Assembly (NCBI RefSeq): GCF_001417735.1
Contig: NZ_BBUZ01000038.1
Location: forward strand, 1 to 64,000
Length of the DNA stretch: 64,000 bases
Reading direction: 5' to 3'
Source of the DNA: Streptomyces sp. NBRC 110028
GTDB lineage: Bacteria; Actinomycetota; Actinomycetes; Streptomycetales; Streptomycetaceae
In this document: piece after piece, positions 59,379 through 64,000 of the stretch
Position numbering within the stretch: the first letter of the stretch is position 1
Layout of the letters: each line of letters opens with the position of its first letter
The notes under the pieces: model-generated
Database searches by the model: none
What the model saw: only the letters and a program-made list of their open reading frames with translations
Told to the model about the DNA's origin: nothing
Position numbers and translations under genes: made by a program

Positions 59379-60893
59379 CTAGACGACCGTGCTCTTCGCC
59401 GCCCCGCCCGCCCCCTTCGTCCCGCCTCCGGCTCCCTTCTGGTGGCCCAGCCCCCTGTGCATGGTCTGCTGGATCTCCGCCCGTAGCTCGCGGACCGCGG
59501 CGGACGAGGCGTACGGCGCGGTGAGCCGGTACATCTCGCGCAGCCGGTCCCAGGTGCGGTGCGAGGAGTTCTGCTCGATCGTGGCCAGCGCCTGCCGGGC
59601 GGAGGCGGCCCCCTGCTCCGGGTCGCCGCCGATGAAGCAGGCCGAGGCGATGGAGATGTGGTCGAAGATCTGCGACCGCTGCCGGCCGCCCTCCCGCATC
59701 CGCAGCGCCTCCATGGCGTGCTGCTGCGAGACGCCCGCGACGCCCGGTTCGTGCTCGGCCAGGGTGCGGTAGACCAGCCCCTGCATCCCGTGCAGATCAG
59801 CCTCGTTGAACAGCTGCATCCAGCTGGGCGCGGGGCCCCGGTCCTGGTCGGAGACGAACAGCTCCTCCGCCTCCCCCAGGGTGCGGCGCACCGCCTGGCC
59901 GTGCCCCTTCGAGGCGTGCGCCCAGGCCTCGATGGCGCGGAACATGGCCCGGGTGCGTGGCAGTGCCTCGTCCCCCGCACCGGACGACGCCAGCTTCATC
60001 AGCTCGAGCGCGTCGTCCGGGCGGCCGATGTGCACCATCTGCCGGGCGGCGCGGGACAGCGCCTCGCTCGCCCGCGGCCGGTCGCCGCCCTCCCGGGCCG
60101 CGTGCGCGGCGATCAGGAAGTACTTCTGGGCGGTGGGCTCCAACCCCACGTCGTGGGACATCCAGCCGGCCAGCACGGCCAGGTTCGCCGCGACGCCCCA
60201 CAGTCTGCGCTGCAGCGCCTCGGGATGGCGGTAGGCGAGCATCCCGCCCACCTCGTTGAGCTGGCCCACCACGGCCTTGCGCTGCAGCCCGCCGCCGCGG
60301 GCCGCGTCCCAGGCGCGGAAGACCTCGACCGACGTCTCCAGTGCGTCGATCTCCTGGGAGCCCACGGGGGCGGCCTCGTAGCGGTCGAATCCCACGGGCT
60401 CGGCGGAGAGGGGGTTGTCGGAACGGGGCGCGTCGAGGGAGAGGGTGGGATCGGAGAGCAGCCATTCGCTCATGGCACCGGTGATGGCGGATCCTGCGGC
60501 GAGCGCGGCGCCCGCACCCACCAAGCCGCGTCGGTTGAACATAAGGTCCATTCCCGTGAATTCGGTGAGGACCGCGGCCGTGGACTCGGGCGGCCAGAGC
60601 AGCCCGTCGGCGGACTGTCCCTTCCCCGCGCGGCCACCCCGTCCGAATCCGAGGTCCTCGATGGTCACGACTCGACCGAGGCGCTCGGTGAACAGGACCG
60701 CCAGCACCTTGGGCACCGGATCGCGCGGCGTCTCGCCGGTGTCGATCCAACGCCGCACCCGCGAGGTGTCGGTCGCCAGCTGCGGGTGGCCCATGGCCGC
60801 CGCGCGCCGGTTCACGAGCCTCGCGAGCTCTCCCTTGGACCAGCCGGCCAGGCCGAAAAGGTCCGCAAGACGGGTGTTGGGTTCCCTCGTCAC
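59379..60893 (-). CDS. NsdA/NsdB-like regulatory protein with N-terminal HTH and TPR-like repeats
   Basis: A 504-aa protein. An N-terminal HTH (about 10-55: FGLAGWSKGELARLVNRRA, DTSRVRRWIDTGETPRDPVP) resembles that of NsdA/NsdB, negative regulators of sporulation and antibiotics in S. coelicolor. The second half (about 190-470) has TPR-like helices (HDVGLEPTAQKYFLIAAHAAREGGDR, ALSRAARQMVHIGRPDDALEL). An internal segment FNRRGLVGAGAALAAGSAITGA (119-140) looks like a Tat-type signal but is not at the N-terminus. GTG 60893 follows GGGGG. Repeats in the upstream gap may be its own operator. Confidence 0.85.
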   Translation of the reverse strand: MTREPNTRLADLFGLAGWSKGELARLVNRRAAAMGHPQLATDTSRVRRWIDTGETPRDPVPKVLAVLFTERLGRVVTIEDLGFGRGGRAGKGQSADGLLWPPESTAAVLTEFTGMDLMFNRRGLVGAGAALAAGSAITGAMSEWLLSDPTLSLDAPRSDNPLSAEPVGFDRYEAAPVGSQEIDALETSVEVFRAWDAARGGGLQRKAVVGQLNEVGGMLAYRHPEALQRRLWGVAANLAVLAGWMSHDVGLEPTAQKYFLIAAHAAREGGDRPRASEALSRAARQMVHIGRPDDALELMKLASSGAGDEALPRTRAMFRAIEAWAHASKGHGQAVRRTLGEAEELFVSDQDRGPAPSWMQLFNEADLHGMQGLVYRTLAEHEPGVAGVSQQHAMEALRMREGGRQRSQIFDHISIASACFIGGDPEQGAASARQALATIEQNSSHRTWDRLREMYRLTAPYASSAAVRELRAEIQQTMHRGLGHQKGAGGGTKGAGGAAKSTVV

Positions 60894-60956
60894 GTCAAGC
60901 CCCCAGGGTCCTCGGCTGGCTTGACAGTAACGGGCCCGTCACGTGCGGTGCGACTA

Positions 60957-60986
60957 TTCGCCAGGGTTCGCCAGGGTCCGCCAGAT
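60957..60986. repeat. tandem 10-bp repeats in the NsdA-like / phosphotransferase gap
   Basis: TTCGCCAGGG occurs twice in a row and is followed by a third, diverged copy (TCCGCCAGAT). It lies 64 bp upstream of the NsdA-like gene's start, near its likely promoter. Confidence 0.7.
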
Positions 60987-61042
60987 GGTGTGCCACCCGC
61001 GCACGGGTGTGATGTAGAAGCGCGCTCCCCGGCCCGGTGGCG

Positions 61043-61087
61043 GTTGGAAAATGCCAGCCGGAAAAGCCAGTTGGAAAATGCCAGCCG
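61043..61087. repeat. 18-bp direct repeat with a partial middle copy
   Basis: GTTGGAAAATGCCAGCCG occurs at 61043-61060 and 61070-61087, separated by the partial copy GAAAAGCCA, so GGAAAA-(T)GCCAG is present three times. The array lies between the divergent NsdA-like and phosphotransferase-fold genes and is A-rich compared with its surroundings. It has the look of an operator array. Confidence 0.8.
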
Positions 61088-61165
61088 CATTCCCCAGGGT
61101 GCGGCCCCGCCCCGGGGCCGGGAGCGTACGCACATCGTCGGCACACGAAGGGATCTGTCTCGCCC

Positions 61166-62269
61166 ATGTACGCAGCGTCGTCCTCCGTGTCCGCCCCGCC
61201 TCGGCCGTACCGGCGGCAGCTGCCCGGCAATGGGCCGTACCTCGATCCCGCTTCCGGCGGCCGCGCGCGGCGGACCGCCGCCCCCGGCTCCGTGCCGCCC
61301 GGCGGAAGACTCGACGTGTCCGGTCCTCAGGGTGCCCAGTTGCGCACCGCCATCGCCTCGGTCCATCGCATCTGCCCGGAGTTCAACCCCGTTCAGGTGC
61401 TCCGGCGCAGCGGGCGGTCCGTCCTCCTGCTCGGTTCGACGGGCCGCACCACGGCGGTCGCGAAATGCCTGCTGGACCACTCCCCTGCGTGGGCCGAGCG
61501 GTTCCGCCGCGAGATAGCGATGTACCGGACGTTCGTACGACAGCGTCCCCCGGTCCGGGTGCCGCGGCTGATCGCCGCCGATCCCGACAACTGCGCGCTG
61601 GTCATCGAGCGGATGCCCGGGCGGGTCGCGGCCGCGCAGCGCCATCCCGCCGAGGCGCCGCCGCGCGCCGATGTGCGCGCCGCGCTCGGCGCGATCTGCC
61701 GGATCAATCAGTGGCGGCCGCCGGGGGACCTCTTCGACGCCCCCGTCGACTACGCCGCCCGGCTGTCCCGCTACCACGATCTGGGGCTGCTGACCGACCG
61801 GGACATGGGCGATGTGCGCAAGCTGCTGCGCGGTATCTCGCATACGGCGGGGCGGCAGTTGCCGACCCAGTTCTGCCACGGCGACGCCCTGTTGAACAAC
61901 GTGCTGCTGTCCCCCTCGGGCGCGGTGCTCATCGACTGGGACCACGCGGGCTGGTATCTGCCCGGCTACGACCTGGCGACGCTGTGGGCGGTGCTGGGCG
62001 ACGCCCCGGTGGCCCGGCGTCAGATCAGCCAGCTCGCGCAGGCTGCGGGCCCGGTCGCGCGGGACGCCTTCCTGGTGAACCTGATGCTCGTCCTCACCCA
62101 GGAGATCCGCCGGTACGAGACCGCCGTGCAGCGCACCATGCAGGATCCGGCGCCGGTGGTGCCGGGCGTGATGGCCGCCGGTGAGGAGCAGCGGCTGCTG
62201 CTGCGGCGGCTGCATGACGACTGCGGCCTGGCCCGGCGCGCCGTGCGCGCCGCGGTGGGCACGCGCTGA
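61166..62269 (+). CDS. aminoglycoside phosphotransferase-fold (APH family) protein
   Basis: A 367-aa protein of the APH/choline kinase fold. Lys100 in AVAKCLL may bind ATP, the catalytic loop is FCHGDALLNNVLL with Asp240 and Asn245, and the metal motif is IDWDHAG (Asp257/Asp259). It is soluble, with a disordered N-terminus (1-60). Many actinomycete relatives have no known substrate, so aminoglycoside resistance must not be assumed. ATG 61166 is chosen because sequence upstream in the frame is repeat-coded; the SD GAAGGGA is distant. It is divergent from the NsdA-like regulator. Confidence 0.83.
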   Translation: MYAASSSVSAPPRPYRRQLPGNGPYLDPASGGRARRTAAPGSVPPGGRLDVSGPQGAQLRTAIASVHRICPEFNPVQVLRRSGRSVLLLGSTGRTTAVAKCLLDHSPAWAERFRREIAMYRTFVRQRPPVRVPRLIAADPDNCALVIERMPGRVAAAQRHPAEAPPRADVRAALGAICRINQWRPPGDLFDAPVDYAARLSRYHDLGLLTDRDMGDVRKLLRGISHTAGRQLPTQFCHGDALLNNVLLSPSGAVLIDWDHAGWYLPGYDLATLWAVLGDAPVARRQISQLAQAAGPVARDAFLVNLMLVLTQEIRRYETAVQRTMQDPAPVVPGVMAAGEEQRLLLRRLHDDCGLARRAVRAAVGTR

Positions 62270-62330
62270 CGTGCGAACCCTCGTTCGCGCGACGGTGATT
62301 GACGGATCGCCCGGCAGCGGATAGCTGTTA

Positions 62331-62365
62331 GCCGTGCTCCTGCCTCCTGGGAGGCGAGGCACGGC
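62331..62365 (+). promoter_or_regulatory. hairpin in the leader of the amidase gene
   Basis: GCCGTGC and GCACGGC (7 bp) enclose an inner CCTC/GAGG stem, a 35-nt interrupted hairpin ending 36 bp before the ATG at 62402. It could be the terminator of the upstream gene or a leader regulatory element. I do not recognise the ydaO (cyclic di-AMP) motif known ahead of other cell-wall hydrolases. Confidence 0.45.
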
Positions 62366-62401
62366 CAACGGTTCGGCTCAGCCCACCTCGAGGAGGCTGC
62401 A

Positions 62402-64000
62402 ATGCCAGGATCCGCACAGGACAACGCCCACGACCCGGACAGGGGCACGGACAAGGGCACGGACAGGGACGCGGACAGACCCGGCCCCGGCCCCAGCCGG
62501 AGGACGGCGCTGCGGACCGCGTCCGCCGCCGCGTCCGCCGCCTTTCTGCTCCCGGTCGTCGCCGCGTCCCCGGCCGCCCGGGCCGACCAGCCGCCCTCGG
62601 GCGGCGCCCCGGACCCGTCCCCGGACGGGTCCGGGGCGCTGCAACGGGCCTTCGCGGCGGCGGCGAAGGAGCACCGGGTGCCGCTGAGCGTGCTGCTGGG
62701 CGTGTCGTATCTGCAGTCGCGCTGGGACGGCCATCGCGGCGCGCCCAGCGTCACCGGCGGCTACGGGCCCATGCACCTCACCGACGCCTTCACCGCCCTC
62801 TCCGCGGCCCCGCACCACAGCCAGGGCACGGAGGACGCCCGCGGCGACCAGGCACGGCCCCTGCGGGTGCCGGAGGCCTCGGTGCCCGAGCCGAGGCAGC
62901 TGCCCGCGCGGCTGCGCACGCTGGACCGGGCCGCGGAGCTGACGGGGCTGTCCGCCGCCGCGCTGCGCGGCGACGCGGCGGCCAATGTGCGCGGCGGGGC
63001 GGCGCTGCTGGCCGCCGAGCAGAAGAAGCTGGGGCTACCGCCGAGCGAGGACCCGGCGGACTGGTACGCGGCGGTGGCGGCCTATTCGGGTGCCGACAGC
63101 GCCACGGCGGCCGCCGTGTTCGCCGACGACGTCTACGACGTGATCCGCGGCGGCGCGGCGCGCACCACGGGCGACGGTGAGCGGGTCACCCTCGACGCCG
63201 CCCCCCAGGTCACCCCGGACCGGCGGCAGCTGCGGTCGCTCGGCCTGCCGGACCCCAAGCGGGATCCGCACGTCGAGGCCCCTGACAACGTGTCGTGCGA
63301 GTGGATCCCGGCCCCCTACGAGCAGTTCGGGGACAACGACTACGGCAACCACGACCTGGGCAACCGCCCCCTGTCCCAGATGATCGACTACATCGTCATC
63401 CATGACACCGAGGGCTCCTGGGACACCACCATCAAGCTGGTCCAGGACCCGACGTATGTCTCCTGGCAGTACACCCTGCGCTCCTCCGACGGCCATATCG
63501 CCCAGCATGTGCCGCTCAAGGACGTCGCCTGGCACGCGGGCAACTGGTACGTCAACGCCAAGTCCATCGGTCTGGAGCACGAGGGCTTCCTCACCGCGCC
63601 CGACGCCTGGTACACGGAGGCGATGTACCGTTCGTCGGCCCGGCTGGTGAAGTGGCTGGCCCGGCGGTACGGCATTCCGCTGGACCGTCAGCACATCCTG
63701 GGTCACGACAATGTGCCCGGCACGACCGCCACCACCATCAAGGGCATGCACACCGACCCGGGCCCGTACTGGGACTGGGCGCACTACTTCACCCTTCTCG
63801 GCGCCCCCTTCCACCGCACCGCGGGCGCCTCCGGGGGGCTGGTCACCATCCGCCCGGACTACGACACGAACGAGCCCGTCTACACCGGCTGCGAGCAGGC
63901 GGGCCAGGAGTGCGTCCCGCACGGTTCGTCCGCGGTGCGGCTGCACACGGCGCCGAGCGACGACGCCCCGCTGGTGAAGGACATCGGGCTGCGGCCGGAC
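62402..64000 (+). CDS. Tat-exported N-acetylmuramoyl-L-alanine amidase (partial, runs off the right edge)
   Basis: 533 codons are open to the window's end without a stop. A long acidic n-region with DRGTDKGTDRD repeats leads into the twin-arginine motif SRRTAL and a hydrophobic core (SAAFLLPVV), then an ARA-type cleavage site. A lysozyme/SLT-like region (VLLGVSYLQSRW) follows. The Amidase_2 domain (about 325-470) has zinc ligands His334 (IVIHDTEG) and His450 (KGMHTDPG), with Glu394 in LEHEG as a likely catalytic residue. An SH3-like start (VRLHTAPSDDAP) is at the edge. Role: peptidoglycan cleavage outside the cell. ATG 62402 has GAGGAGG before it. Confidence 0.92.
   Translation, partial: MPGSAQDNAHDPDRGTDKGTDRDADRPGPGPSRRTALRTASAAASAAFLLPVVAASPAARADQPPSGGAPDPSPDGSGALQRAFAAAAKEHRVPLSVLLGVSYLQSRWDGHRGAPSVTGGYGPMHLTDAFTALSAAPHHSQGTEDARGDQARPLRVPEASVPEPRQLPARLRTLDRAAELTGLSAAALRGDAAANVRGGAALLAAEQKKLGLPPSEDPADWYAAVAAYSGADSATAAAVFADDVYDVIRGGAARTTGDGERVTLDAAPQVTPDRRQLRSLGLPDPKRDPHVEAPDNVSCEWIPAPYEQFGDNDYGNHDLGNRPLSQMIDYIVIHDTEGSWDTTIKLVQDPTYVSWQYTLRSSDGHIAQHVPLKDVAWHAGNWYVNAKSIGLEHEGFLTAPDAWYTEAMYRSSARLVKWLARRYGIPLDRQHILGHDNVPGTTATTIKGMHTDPGPYWDWAHYFTLLGAPFHRTAGASGGLVTIRPDYDTNEPVYTGCEQAGQECVPHGSSAVRLHTAPSDDAPLVKDIGLRPD

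Noticed and set aside
61166..62269. Aminoglycoside resistance gene
   Set aside because: Only the kinase fold is supported; there is no resistance or biosynthetic context.
1..64000. tRNA, rRNA, CRISPR arrays, prophage, antibiotic gene cluster
   Set aside because: No cloverleaf, rRNA-like sequence, regularly spaced repeat array, phage gene or PKS/NRPS module was seen in the gaps or genes.

Overview
The window looks like the chromosome of a Streptomyces or a close actinomycete. GC content is very high with G/C-dominated third codon positions, genes are packed with ATGA/GTGA overlaps, and it carries a conservon (cvn) operon, a WhiB-like regulator, an NsdA-like differentiation regulator and a mycothiol-dependent dehydrogenase. 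No rRNA, tRNA, CRISPR array, prophage, intact insertion sequence or antibiotic biosynthetic cluster was seen. About 42 protein genes are supported; one is broken by frameshifts and one runs off the right edge.

Layout. 0-9 kb: PTS general components crr and ptsI, an unknown gene and acetoacetyl-CoA synthetase (convergent to ptsI), a 214-bp MITE-like element with perfect 18-bp inverted ends, a GH31 glucosidase and a secreted VanX-like dipeptidase. 9-13 kb: a polyamine-type ABC importer (potA-D-B-C). 13.4-15.1 kb: a DUF35/thiolase pair. 15.2-19.1 kb: conservon cvnABCD. 19.5-30.6 kb: a choline/glycine betaine catabolic island. It holds ferredoxin reductase, Rieske ferredoxin, IclR regulator, S-(hydroxymethyl)mycothiol dehydrogenase, a dimethylglycine/sarcosine-type flavoenzyme, a Rieske oxygenase, betaine aldehyde dehydrogenase and an APC permease. 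The parts form a plausible route from betaine aldehyde to glycine, with electron supply and formaldehyde removal included.

30.9-38.8 kb holds the most striking locus: a three-gene leftward operon in the order kleisin-like / winged-helix (KITE-like) / giant SMC-like ATPase (1765 aa). This is the mukF-mukE-mukB / mksFEB / jetABC order, but no JetD/MksG nuclease is adjacent. The ATPase carries a Walker B Asp-Asn and an acidic linker with a triplicated motif. I think it is a divergent condensin-like complex whose function cannot be read from the sequence.

38.8-44.2 kb: a GntR regulator divergent from an MFS transporter, a DUF1445 (D-glutamate cyclase-like) protein and 5-oxoprolinase pxpABC. 44.2-48.3 kb: an iron/redox block (CDGSH protein, HemK2-like methyltransferase, FAD-Rieske fusion, heme-oxygenase-like diiron protein, WhiB). 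48.5-52.1 kb: a second, OPLAH/HyuAB-type 5-oxoprolinase candidate. 52.1-55.8 kb: two GT4 glycosyltransferases and a frameshifted SGNH hydrolase. 56-64 kb: a HEAT-repeat-like protein, a PAS-PP2C phosphatase, an NsdA-like regulator, a phosphotransferase-fold protein and the start of a Tat-exported N-acetylmuramoyl-L-alanine amidase. Short tandem repeats sit in several intergenic gaps of the right half, some of them candidate regulator sites.
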